Source of the DNA: Chara braunii
Taxonomy: Eukaryota > Streptophyta > Charophyceae > Charales > Characeae
Length of the DNA stretch: 27,317 nt
Assembly: GCA_003427395.1 (NCBI GenBank)
Contig: BFEA01000489.1
Coordinates: 34,368-61,684 of the forward strand
Reading direction: 5' to 3'
Positions 18,793-27,269 of this stretch are shown here, one piece after another (positions within the stretch are counted from its first letter, which is position 1; each line of letters opens with the position of its first letter). The notes under the pieces are model-generated. The model saw only the letters and a list, made by a program, of their open reading frames with translations. It was not told the DNA's origin and ran no database searches. A program made the translations under genes and the position numbers.

Positions 18793-19830
18793 ATGAATGC
18801 CAATCAATAGAATCCGAACCCACAACAGAACCTCAATCAACAGCTAAATCCTAATCAACCGGTACCCCGAGCGCGGGTACATATGACTCCACCCGATCTT
18901 TATTTGTTCGATCCTGCTCACCACCTTGCTGGAGCATGGCTGGCCACGCTCCGAGCTCAGCAGTACGACGACACCGAAGCACAAATAAACATTCCCGCCC
19001 GGTTGGGGGGAGGCACTCATCATTGGTTTAGCACCTATGTATGGGTTGATCTTCCAACATTCGAGCTAGATTTTCTGAACCGATTCGATTACATCCACCG
19101 TGAACAGACCCTTTTCATGATTAAAGATCAAGTTCAAAAACCCCTCGAGTCCGTCACCGAGTACCGAAATCGATTCTATCGAATGTTTGTAAAGACTGAG
19201 CGAGGCGAACAGGTAGGAAGGGACATGTTTATTGATGGACTTCGCAGCTGAGAAATGAGGGCGAAACTGCGAAAACAGTTCTCCCCCATCAATCACACGC
19301 TGCAACAGATCATTGCGGCCGTCGAAGAAATGGAACGAAAGTTCGCCCCGAGTTTCCTAGAGGGAAAGGAATTTCCCAGGGAAGGAGACTCGTCCGAACT
19401 GGCGAGAGCCAAAGCTGAGCTGGCCGCATTACATAATAAGTTTGAAAATATGGGGTTTGTGTCTGGCCCGGTCACCTTTCTGGAACAAATCACCCCCAAA
19501 CGACCAGCCCCAAGTATGATCCCGAGCATGCCGATCCCTATGATGACCGCGCCCCCACCACCGGCAGAAAACCCCGCACGATCGAATGAATCAACCGCCT
19601 TATTAGAACTGACCAAGACACTAGTCAATCTGATCCAGGAAAGCAAGAAAGAACAGCGGGAGCACAATGCCCGAATAGAGGCAATGATGTGATCAATGCG
19701 AGTGATAGCGATACGAGCCGCCCCGATGCAACAAGGGCCGGCCCCAGCACGTGCTCTCGGAGGAGTCGCTGGTAACCTGAACGTTTGTTTTGTCATCAAC
19801 CAGGGCACATAGCCCGAGATTGCCCCCATC
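18793..19830 (+). pseudogene. gag of the second gypsy element
   Basis: ATG at 18793 begins MNANQ, then TAG, then an Asn/Gln/Pro-rich stretch (NPNPQQNLNQQLNPNQPVP). The retrotransposon-gag domain follows: LYLFDPAHHLAGAWLATL, INIPARLGGGTHHWFSTYV, LPTFELDFLNRFDYIHREQ and VTEYRNRFYRMFV. A TGA at 19249-19251 interrupts it, and the same frame resumes EMRAKLRKQFSPINHTLQQI. A coiled-coil segment (SSELARAKAELAALHNKF) and a Pro/Met-rich linker precede the stop at 19690. In another frame the knuckle RLFCHQPGHIARDC occupies 19782-19823: CX2CX4HX4C with the first Cys replaced by Arg (CGT). Gag forms the particle and binds RNA. ATG 18793 was chosen because it keeps the frame with the gag domain. Confidence 0.82.
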
Positions 19831-19910
19831 GACCCCCGCAACCATGAGTCGGGGCCACACCGGTAGCAGCAGCCCCGATTGCTAATGGGTCGGGGCAAGT
19901 AGGGGCGCTA

Positions 19911-20840
19911 ATGGAAGAGATGGAGGGAGGCGGATGCATGTTGACTACAACGGAAGAAGCCGGTGAACTTATCCCGTTGGACCAGTATGTAAAACTTGGC
20001 TACCCAGGTCTGGGAATGATCGGAACGATCAGGCCCGCACCCGAACAGAGGGAAGTGGCAGAGTGGCGACCGTCTCCAGGGGAAATGGAGACGGGAGGAC
20101 CCACTTTCGTCACTGGGGAAATCGATATCTTGAACATCGTTCGTGCATTAGATCATCGAATCCCTCTCCCAATCGGTAATTTATTGTCGATATCAGAACA
20201 AGCCAACGAACACATGCTGCAACACTGCAAGGCGAATCGAAAACGATTTGCCCTTGCTCGAACAACAAATACAAAAGGAAAGAGTCCAACACAAGACAAA
20301 CCCGTCACTGACACGTCTGACCCGATACGCTTAGGATTGATCCAGAAAGTTTAGCACTTCCTGCAGATTAAGGCGATTCCGTGGAAATCCGTAGCATGTG
20401 ACATCGAAGTATGGGGAATCCTGTACAACGCCATCATCGATTCCGGAGCAGCTGTCCTAGCCATCTCACTACGGGTAGTCGAAAGGGCAGGAAAAAGGAA
20501 AAATTTGATCATGCTTACGGAAAAAGCTCAGCTCGTTTTAGCAGATGAAGAGAAGATTAAGACATTAGGGCGAATGAACAACATCGCTTTTCGATTAGGA
20601 AACGTGCATGCCCTGAGAGATGTCGTAGTATTAGACATGAGCACTTACGACGTTCTCTTGGGCCTGCCCGCTCTGATGGCCTTGCGAGCCAATCTGGATT
20701 TCGAGAAACGATCGATTATCCTCCGGAATACGGGAGGAAAACCCTACGGCATACCTATGAGACTAACCCTTCGAACTACCGCTAACATAACGTCGCGGGT
20801 TTCTCAGATAATGGCGGGAACTCTCCGTGTGATCACCTAG
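19911..20840 (+). pseudogene. Aspartic protease region of the second gypsy element
   Basis: One frame covers 19911-20840 with a single TAG at 20352-20354. The N-terminal half (MEEMEGGGCMLTTTEEAGEL onward) is a linker without a known fold. The protease starts near 20400 with active-site loop NAIIDSGAAVLAIS, with D-S-G-A at 20439-20450. Downstream are VVVLDMSTYDVLLGLPALMA, where the hydrophobic-Leu-Gly motif is the second protease signature, and LDFEKRSIIL. It would process Gag-Pol as a homodimer. Catalytic residues are intact, but the TAG and the stop at 20838 disconnect it from RT. Confidence 0.78.
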
Positions 20841-20867
20841 GAAAACTCCGCGGACGATGAGCAATCA

Positions 20868-21273
20868 TTGAAGGATACGAACAACAGTGACGAGGATGAT
20901 AAAGTAATCCTGGAATTGGTGCAGCAGCGCATCTGTTACCCTGCGCAAAGAGCCAGCGTGAAACCTTTGAGCCTCACTGGTCGGAACTTGCAGAGAACGC
21001 AAGCGATGATTCTGGGAAAACCTCTCGTACAGATCTCGCGGATGGTCGATTCTTTGCTCGAACCCTGTACGAAGGTATCTCTCCTCTCCTTGCACGCTAC
21101 AACGACAAAAGACACTTTTGCAACATCACGAACCTCCCCCGATCCTTTTTGTCACCTGCAAAGAAAATACGATTGTTACGCTTAGAAGCGGAACCCAGTT
21201 CTTTGGAACCCCCTGAGCGCCTCAAAACTGGATCTAACGGACTCGGGATCAAAATCGCAATGAAACCCGTGCC
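20868..21273 (+). pseudogene. Linker between protease and RT, frame-shifted
   Basis: The protease frame continues past the stop at 20838 (ENSADDEQSLKDTNNSDEDD, then VILELVQQRICYPAQRASV) to about 21060. Another frame then gives a better continuation (ARTLYEGISPLLARYNDK). This is normal spacer sequence between protease and RT in this element type. It is low in recognisable motifs. Confidence 0.45.
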
Positions 21274-23012
21274 ATGGCAGATATTCGTGACGGAGTAACC
21301 CCGGAGGTACATGTGGTCATTCGAGAGCAGGACGCGCAAATGATGGCCACGGTATTCTCTTGGCGATCGGATAACTCATTTATTTCTGCACCCCCGCCTG
21401 AAACCACTAAACAGATCGATGTACAGATATGGAATCAATCGTATGAGTTGCACGTGCCCAACTACGTACTTGATGAGATCCATCACCTAATCACGAACAT
21501 TCTAAAAGAATATCAGGGAGCGGTTAGCGTGACTGACACAGATATTGGATTGTCGTTAGTCATACAACACAAAATTCAAACCAGAAACCATCCTCACATC
21601 CATTGTAAACCCTACAGGTATTCCCTGGTGGAACGGAAGACAACCCTCTAGTGGATTCGAGAGTTCGAAGCTAACGGATGGATCGATCCCGCTACTGGGC
21701 CATGGTCATTCCCGGTAGTGTTAGTACCAAAGAAGAATGGATCGATTCCCATCTGCATCGATTATCGCAAACTAAATGATATCACGATTAAAGATGTGTA
21801 TCCCCTTCCCCGGATTGATGATTTGCTGGATGCGATTGGGTGTGCTAATTATTTTAGTGAATTTGATATTCGTCATGGCTTTCATCATATCCTGGTCAAG
21901 GAGGAGGATCGGCCGAAAACGGCCTTCGTGCTATTTGAAGGCACGTGGCAGTGGGTCCGGTGCCCGATGGGGATTTGTAATGCGCCTGCTACGTTTCAAC
22001 GGGCTATGAACGTGACCTTCCAGAACTTCGTCAACAAGACGCAGCTAACTCAGGGGATGATCAACTTCTGCGTCATCGTGTACATGGACGACATTCTGGT
22101 TTACTCAGAGACCTATCACGGACACGCGCAACATATAAAGTGGACGCTGGGAGCTCTGAGAGATGCTCGGTTCAAGGTCACGTTAGAGAAGAGCGAATTT
22201 TTCCTCTCAGAGATCTCGTTCCTGGGCTACGTGGTGACACGGGGAGGACTGCGGCCAGATTCGAGGAAAGTCCTGGTGGTGAAAGACGCCCCTGTTCCCA
22301 CGCCATTGACGCAGGTTCGAGCTTTTCAGGGACTGGCGTCATACTATTGTTGATTCATCAAGGGGTTCGCCGCGATTGCACGGCCCCTAACGAACTTGTT
22401 ACGAAAGGACCAGCCTCTCAGTTGGGACACCGAGTGCGAACAGGCCTTCGCCACCCTCAAGGACGTCCTGGCTACAACACCTATTTTGATCCGGCCGGAC
22501 CCTACGAAGCAGTTCATTCTCATTACGGACTGGCAACCGGAGACGATTTCCACTATCCTAGCGCAGAAGGGAAACGACGGTCGTGAACACGTCATCGAGT
22601 ACACATATCGAACGGTGCCAGACGAACGAAACTTTAAGAATGATTTGGCCCCGCAGGGCGAATGCTATGCGATGATCTGGGGAATCCAACACTTCCGTAT
22701 CTTTACTGACAAAAGTTTCTTCTAGTGACTGATCACGATCCGCTGCTGGCTCTGAAGAGGCTCACTAACTACACAGGCATGATTACTAGGCATTGGGCAG
22801 TGCGCCTGCAGGAGCACGACTTCGATATCGTCCATCAGAAGACGGAAAAGCACAGAAACGCGGACGGATTGACACATCTGCATCGACCAGCTAAGGTACC
22901 TAAAGGCGAAGAAATCATCCCGTGGAAGGAACCGGAATCAACGAACAGACCCAAGTACGGACAAGTGGCAGTTCTCCCACGTGGCAAGAAGCAGGCACGT
23001 GGCAATGGGTGA
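21274..23012 (+). pseudogene. Reverse transcriptase and RNase H of the second gypsy element
   Basis: The frame from 21274 reads VHVVIREQDAQMMATVFSW, a TAG at 21649-21651, then WIREFEANGWIDPATGPWS, VVLVPKKNGSIPICIDYRKL, YPLPRIDDLLDAIGCANYF, SEFDIRHGFHHI (first catalytic Asp), NAPATFQRAMN and VIVYMDDILVYSE, with YMDD at 22081-22092. After thumb motifs (FFLSEISFLGYVV, VRAFQGLASYY) there is a TGA at 22351. RNase H follows: ILITDWQPETIST, APQGECYAMIWGIQHF, then a frameshift near 22715 and FLLVTDHDPLLALKRL, RHWAVRLQEHDFDI and HRNADGLTHLHR. The enzyme copies element RNA and degrades the template. Catalytic Asp residues are kept. Two stops and one frameshift inactivate it. Confidence 0.9.
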
Positions 23013-23078
23013 CGGAGGTAATGTTGCAACTCCTCTCTCTCCCCTCTCGTCCTCATCCCTTCTTTCTCTACCAGATAA
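23013..23078 (+). other. Py-rich gap between RNase H and PHD/integrase reading
   Basis: The RNase H frame ends with TGA at 23010-23012. The same frame has TAA codons at 23019 and 23076 and then stays open into the PHD/integrase. The segment is C/T-rich and is followed by a run of ten T. It looks a little like a short intron but joining its ends leaves a stop in frame. Confidence 0.4.
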
Positions 23079-24341
23079 TTTTTTTTTTGTTATTTTTGCG
23101 ACGCGATTTCACGCGTTTACTCTTTCCCCATGCATCCTAGTGGAGAAGGTTATGTCGAATGGGTAGACTGTCGAGAGTGTGTCGCGAGAGCCCATGGCTC
23201 TTGCATTCAGTATCGAAATGGCAACAAGCCTTGGTTGTGCCCCTTGTGTCGGGTCGATAAGATCCCGACCGACGCTCGATTTCTCGACACCACGTCAAAA
23301 GGGTTAGAAAAGACCCGAAAATTTAGAAGGGTCGAGGTATGGACGAGTATTGCTTTAATCGCCACCTTTGTAGGTCACCCCTTCCAGGACTTCACTAAGG
23401 AGGACCGGAGGAGGGCCAATGGAAGGGTTCGGGACTATCGCTGGAACGAGGGTCGGTTAGAAAAACGGAAGACGGATGGTAGTGGGATTTGGATGGTAGT
23501 GCCGCACCCGTTCATGAGGTATGACTGGGTTAAGACGGCGCATGAGGAAACTGCAGCCCATTTTGCCGTCCAAATTACGGAGGCGGCAATCGACAAAAAT
23601 AAGTGGTATTGGTCCAATATTCACGACGATGTTAAATTCATCGTCCAGAATTGTCAGGTCTGCGCTGCTAACAACGCGTCGATTCAGCTGTTGAGATCGA
23701 TAGTGCCGACGATGGTTGAAAGGCCCTTTCAGAGGGTTCGTACGGATACTACCGATATTGTGGTGCCCCCTGGACCTAATAGCTGTGAGTATTCAATCCT
23801 ACTGGTATTTGTAGACCACTTCTCGAAATGGATCGAAGCATATTCGTGTCGTATGCGACAGGCGGTTGAGATCGCGCGATACGTCAACCGTTTTCTCGGA
23901 ATGCATCGGGACACAGAGGAGATCCTGACCGATAATGGGGCGGAATTCAGAGCGGAAGTTTTGAGGAACCTGATCATACACGGCGTCGCCATTCGGAATA
24001 CTGCACCCCACATGTCACAGTCTAATGGGCTGGTAGAGAACGCAAATAGGGTGAATAAGAGTGCACTGCGACGAAACATCACGGCACGGGATGCGAGACC
24101 CTGGCCCGATATCGTGGATCACATCCTGGCGGTCCATCGAGGAACGCCCCACGAACCGACGGGTTTGAACCCCTTTCAATTACGGACCAATAGTGTGGTT
24201 TGCGTTTCAATACCGAGCCTCCCAAACGAATCTTCGTTGAACCGAAGGCCCACGAGGGCCACGATTCGGGATAAGGCCAAGCAAGACCTAGAGCTGATGG
24301 AGTGGTCCCTTCCCCGATTAGCCCGAAACGCCAACGGATGA
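23079..24341 (+). pseudogene. PHD-like zinc finger fused to gypsy integrase (zinc domain and DDE core)
   Basis: The frame is open from 23079 to the TGA at 24339. First comes a C4HC3 pattern: CYFC at 23088-23099, then 23 residues, CREC at 23169-23180, His at 23193, Cys at 23202, and WLCPLC with Cys at 23238 and 23247. This is the PHD finger order, including the Trp two residues before the seventh Cys. The integrase zinc domain follows (AHEETAAHFAVQ ... NCQVC). The DDE core reads RTDTTDIVV (Asp at 23745), VFVDHFSKWIEAY, ILTDNGAEF (Asp at 23931) and SQSNGLVENANR (Glu at 24036), with 34 residues between the second Asp and Glu. It inserts cDNA into the genome. The start is uncertain: the first in-frame ATG (23130) lies after CYFC. 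Confidence 0.8.
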
Positions 24342-24736
24342 CTGAGTTGGCCCAAGGCCGACAGGTCCGTAGCTACGAGGCCCGAAATGGGAATGCGGGA
24401 CCACGGCCCCAGTATAAGTTAGGGGACATCGTGCAGGTGAGGAAATGTGCTCGCAAAGGTAAGCTAGCGCCACGATTCTTCGAACGATTTCGCTTAGTCG
24501 AACTCGGTCCGAACGGAGTGAACACGGTGCGGCTCGTGCCTAAGGTCTCCGGCAGCCAATCTGCTCGCTCGATCACTCGCCACGTGTCCTATCTGCGGCC
24601 TCTCCCTTCCTCTCCATCTCCACCTTCGTCCGCCCCCTCCTCCAGTACGGAAGAGGACGACGCCTGCTTATCGTCCTCTTCTCTTTCTTTGTCCCCTCCT
24701 CCTTCTGGTACCCCGTCCCCACCGCCATCGCCCTGA
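24302..24736 (+). pseudogene. Integrase C-terminal domain and Ser/Pro-rich tail
   Basis: After a frame change near 24300-24340, the reading gives MTELAQGRQVRSYEARN, YKLGDIVQVRKCARKGKLAP, RFFERFRLVELGPNGVNTV and a closing ITRHVSYLRPLPSS. KLxPRF with a following F-R-L-V is the place of the GPY/F-type SH3-like DNA-binding domain of gypsy integrases, here in a divergent form. A Ser/Pro-rich tail with a short acidic patch (STEEDDACLSSSS) ends at the TGA 24734-24736. I looked for a chromodomain (aromatic cage, W-E-P motif) and saw none. Confidence 0.7.
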
Positions 24737-24779
24737 GTTTTTTCACCGAGCAGGTTCTTGGCGAGCATATGTTGGCGCC

Positions 24780-25214
24780 ATGTGGCGATATTTCGACGAT
24801 CACCCAAGTCCATCATCCACGGATCAGTCCGGGTCTTCTCCGATTTGTGCAGTTCTTCAGCACCACTGGGTGTATGAGGCGGCAGAGTTTCGTTTTGCGG
24901 CCCATAGCCAGATACTCGTGTTGGCCGAGGCATCGGCTTATCGACGACTTTCGGCGTCAGGGATCAGCCACGTGTCTACCATCGTCGTCTTCAGCGGGGA
25001 CATCAGCAGAGTGGATCCTACAAGGTATACGGCCATCCGGACCTCACTAAGGGCATGGGGTGAACAGTTAGCGCAGGTGTGGAGTCGGTGGCTTGCGCGG
25101 AACGGCGACAACCTCATCATCACCAACAGCATCGACGTCGGCGGGCTCCGCACGTCCCGACACGAGCCGGCGGTAGCACTCCCAGAGCTTGTCCCTTTTC
25201 TGCGCCCCCAATGA
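24780..25214 (+). CDS. Post-integrase ORF X, unknown function
   Basis: A 144-residue open frame starts MWRYFDDHPSPSSTDQSG and ends LPELVPFLRPQ. The middle is protein-like: HHWVYEAAEFRFAAHSQIL, VLAEASAYRRLSASGISHV, STIVVFSGDISRVDPTRY, IRTSLRAWGEQLAQVW, and WLARNGDNLIITNSIDVGGL. Alternating hydrophobic strands and amphipathic helices suggest a small alpha/beta fold. I see no signal peptide or membrane segment, so nothing points to an envelope protein. It begins 44 bases after the integrase stop on the same strand, where extra ORFs of some plant gypsy elements sit. I do not recognise the family. It has no internal stop, unlike most ORFs here. Confidence 0.5.
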   Translation: MWRYFDDHPSPSSTDQSGSSPICAVLQHHWVYEAAEFRFAAHSQILVLAEASAYRRLSASGISHVSTIVVFSGDISRVDPTRYTAIRTSLRAWGEQLAQVWSRWLARNGDNLIITNSIDVGGLRTSRHEPAVALPELVPFLRPQ

Positions 25215-25302
25215 ACCGGTTCCAGTTCTCAACCTTTGCCCTCCCCTCTCTCTTCCCCACTTTCTGACAATTTGCTCTCCATCCCCGTCTTTCTCTCTAT
25301 AT

Positions 25303-26454
25303 CCAGCCACTCACCGTTCCGCTCATCGAGCTGAGACATTGGGAGGTGTGGTGCGAGCGGTACCTCACTCTCTCTCTCTGGGCCTGATCGAAGTGGAGCT
25401 GACGTGGACACGGGATAGTGAGCATCGCACCGCGAGGGGGAGTGTGGAGCTGCTAATCATCCAGGCCTGGAGAACGGAGGTGGAAGGGAATCTCCTCGGG
25501 TTCGTTTTCGGAGCTGCAGTGGAACCCGACCACCGGCAGTTGATTGTGTGGGAGCTCCCGGTCCCCTTCGTGCAGGTAATCGACGATCTGCCCCTCGACA
25601 TCATATTGCAGTGCGACGAAAGCCCGGTGCCGCATGTCCTCCTGTGAAGGTTGACACCGTATCTGCAGTGGTCGGCCTGTTTGGAGGAGCGTGGAGGAGG
25701 TGGCAGCCATCCGTCGCGATCAGAATACCTTAATCCCCGGGGCATAATCGACATCCTCTTTTTCCAGCCACTGGCGGTGTCGGAAGACGAAGCGATAGTG
25801 GTAGAGGAGGAAGAAGAAGAGGACAAGAAGGAAGAAACCTCGGAGGAAGGGAGTTATAGCCAGCACATCGAAGAGGAGCAGAGCGGAGAAGAAGAAAAGG
25901 AAGAAGAAGATCAGGAGGAGGAAGAGGAAGGATCTGAGTGGGAGAGGGGCGAGGAGGCGAAACGCGTGGAGGTCCAGGAAGAAGATCCCGAGGTGGTAGC
26001 GCGGCGGAAAGAAGAAATCGCGGCCGGGAAGCAGCCGCTGGAGTACGCGAGTGGCGTGGATCTACCAATCCCGGACGATCCAACCAAGGATCCCGAGCCA
26101 CCCAGGATCGACGATGGGGACCCTGCTGCCGAGACTTCGAGCGCACCGGCACGGAGACGACAAAGCCGATCCCCCTCCCCCTCCACCCGTCCCCAGTTCG
26201 CACACGTACCGATGCGGGCATCGGGCTTTGTCCCCAGTCGTTGTCACGTCGTCCCCTTGATTACCTCACCCTTCGCCAGATCACCGCCCCGATCTCCTTT
26301 CCCCACAACCCCTTCCCCACCGACACCTTCCGTCACTTCTACGCTACCTGCCTCGCCGTCACAGTACACCCCCACCCCTCTACTCGGTGTGCCACCCCTG
26401 TCTTTTGCCTCCACGTCCTTCTCTTTAGTGCCGCGTGGCGGGGCCACAATATAA
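25303..26454 (+). pseudogene. Post-integrase ORF Y: beta-rich N-part and long acidic region, one stop
   Basis: One frame covers this stretch with a TGA at 25645-25647. The first part reads LGGVVRAVPHSLSLGLIEVEL, here shown as VRAVPHSLSLGLIEVEL, then GSVELLIIQAWRTEVEGNLL, GFVFGAAVEPDHRQLIVWEL and DDLPLDIILQCDE. That pattern suggests a beta-rich fold. After the stop come DILFFQPLAVSEDEAIVVEE and a Glu-rich stretch at about 25800-25960, then RRKEEIAAGKQPLEYASG and a Ser/Arg-rich end (SSAPARRRQSRSPSPSTRPQ). No ATG begins the frame, so the start is unknown and 25303 is a nominal left edge. Acidic plus RS-rich regions are often disordered protein-interaction segments. The function is unknown. Confidence 0.45.
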
Positions 26455-26738
26455 TCGAGGTCTATTGCACGATCACGAGGACTATCCTCGCGTGTGAAAA
26501 CCATGATCGGTTCCGGACGGCCCTCTTCCGCACCTTCGCGACCCTCTACCCCGACTATCTCGCGTCTCTCCCCCACAGTGGCACCCGTTTCCCTCGCTTC
26601 CATCGAATCATCCGCTACCAGGAGCTTCCGGTAACGGTAGCGGGGATGGAGCGCTTCCTACCCCCGCTCCCAACCAACCCCCCCTCTCCCCATGCCCCCA
26701 TGTACCACCTCCCCTTTCCTCATCCCGCTGGTCACTGA
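26241..26738 (+). pseudogene. Post-integrase ORF Y, C-terminal part in a shifted frame
   Basis: The acidic ORF becomes a Pro/Ser/Thr low-complexity reading after about 26240. The frame beside it looks like real protein: RRPLDYLTLRQITAPISF, TDTFRHFYATCLAVTVH, CLHVLLFSAAWRGHNIIEVY, CTITRTILACENHDRFRTAL, and FRTFATLYPDYLASL, ending at TGA 26736-26738. A frameshift around 26190-26290 probably joins the two parts. The segment is helix-rich with several Cys and aromatic residues. The family is not recognised. Confidence 0.4.
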
Positions 26739-26777
26739 TGCGCAGTTGCATGGCACATGTCACAGCGATGGCACGAA

Positions 26778-26905
26778 CGATCTCCTCCTTCGAATGAAGA
26801 GATCCCTTCCTGAGGACCGTGTAGGATAGAGCCTATGTATGCGATCTCCTCCTTCGAATGAAGAGATCCCTTCCTGAGGAACGTGTAGGATAGAGCCTAT
26901 GTATG
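26778..26905 (+). repeat. 64-bp tandem duplication, two copies
   Basis: Copy 1 is 26778-26841 and copy 2 is 26842-26905. They differ at one base: C at 26817 and A at 26881. Each copy contains GATCTC...GAGATC around CTTCGAATGAAG, able to form a stem with a small bulge. The near identity means a recent duplication. Confidence 0.95.
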
Positions 26906-27250
26906 CCACCCTGAATGACTTCCGCACTCTTAGCGTACGGTAAGTATGAGCTAGGGCATAGCATCTAAAGTTGCAAGCTCAAAGAAGAAAAGGAGGGATG
27001 AGGTTGGAGTATTAATAAGGATAACCTCCTCTATGATGCCTGTTGCGCCGATTAACATCATCGCGCTTGCCTTTGGCAATAGCATAGCGAAGAGTACCGA
27101 ACGAAATCTCAGAAAAAATTTGAAGCACACGCAGCCAAAAGATGAGAGCATCCATTACCCAAAGAAGTACTTTAAGCCATTCCATCGCAGCAGATTACTA
27201 GGATCGAGTGAGTAGCTTGCAAACTAGGAGACGAGATCAGTGAGACCTAA
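26906..27250. other. Terminal spacer with a short minus-strand ORF (27012-27185)
   Basis: On the minus strand, ATG at 27185 opens a 57-residue frame beginning MEWLKVLLWVMDALIFWLR, hydrophobic enough for a membrane anchor or signal segment, then a basic end (GKRDDVNRRNRHHRGGY) and TAA at 27012-27014. An overlapping minus frame (27151-26951) is also open. Upstream on that strand lies the CT microsatellite, like a plant 5' UTR. It may be the first exon of a host gene or chance. On the plus strand, GTAAGTATG at 26940-26948 matches a 5' splice donor. Confidence 0.25.
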
Positions 27251-27269
27251 GAGAGAGAGAGGGGGGGGG

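Larger units (their letters stand above)
18635..26738 (+). mobile_element. Second Ty3/gypsy element with PHD-like finger and extra 3' ORFs, degenerate
   Basis: Order on the plus strand: primer-binding-site-like sequence, gag, CCHC knuckle, aspartic protease, RT, RNase H, PHD-like finger, integrase zinc domain, DDE core, C-terminal domain, then ORFs of unknown function. It is less decayed than the gypsy relic at 240-4690: long segments stay open and catalytic motifs are largely intact. Stops occur at 19249, 20352, 20838, 21649, 22351 and 23010, with frame changes near 19700, 21280, 22715 and 24300. No paired LTRs were found by eye. Whether 24780-26738 belongs to the element is inferred from adjacency and strand. 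Confidence 0.85.

Noticed and set aside
18563-18796. ORF ending in TGA that overlaps the gag ATG (ATGA), like the LINE junction
   Set aside because: The ORF spans the primer-binding-site candidate and has no protein-like motif, so it is probably leader sequence and the overlap is chance.
23018-23074. Short intron: AG-GTAATG to a polypyrimidine tract and ACCAG between RNase H and the PHD finger
   Set aside because: The length (57) keeps the frame, but TGA at 23010 and TAA at 23076 remain in the exons, so splicing would not restore the reading.
24302-24736. Chromodomain at the C-terminus of the second integrase
   Set aside because: The tail is Ser/Pro-rich with a short acidic patch and shows no chromodomain aromatic residues.
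25215-25310. Polypyrimidine tract and CCAG as a 3' splice site before ORF Y
   Set aside because: No convincing donor that joins ORF X to ORF Y in frame. The signal is weak in such a C/T-rich stretch.
26940-26948. Consensus 5' splice donor GTAAGTATG on the plus strand
   Set aside because: It is a good match but has no clear exon on its left and no acceptor in the remaining 370 bases, so it is kept only as a note.
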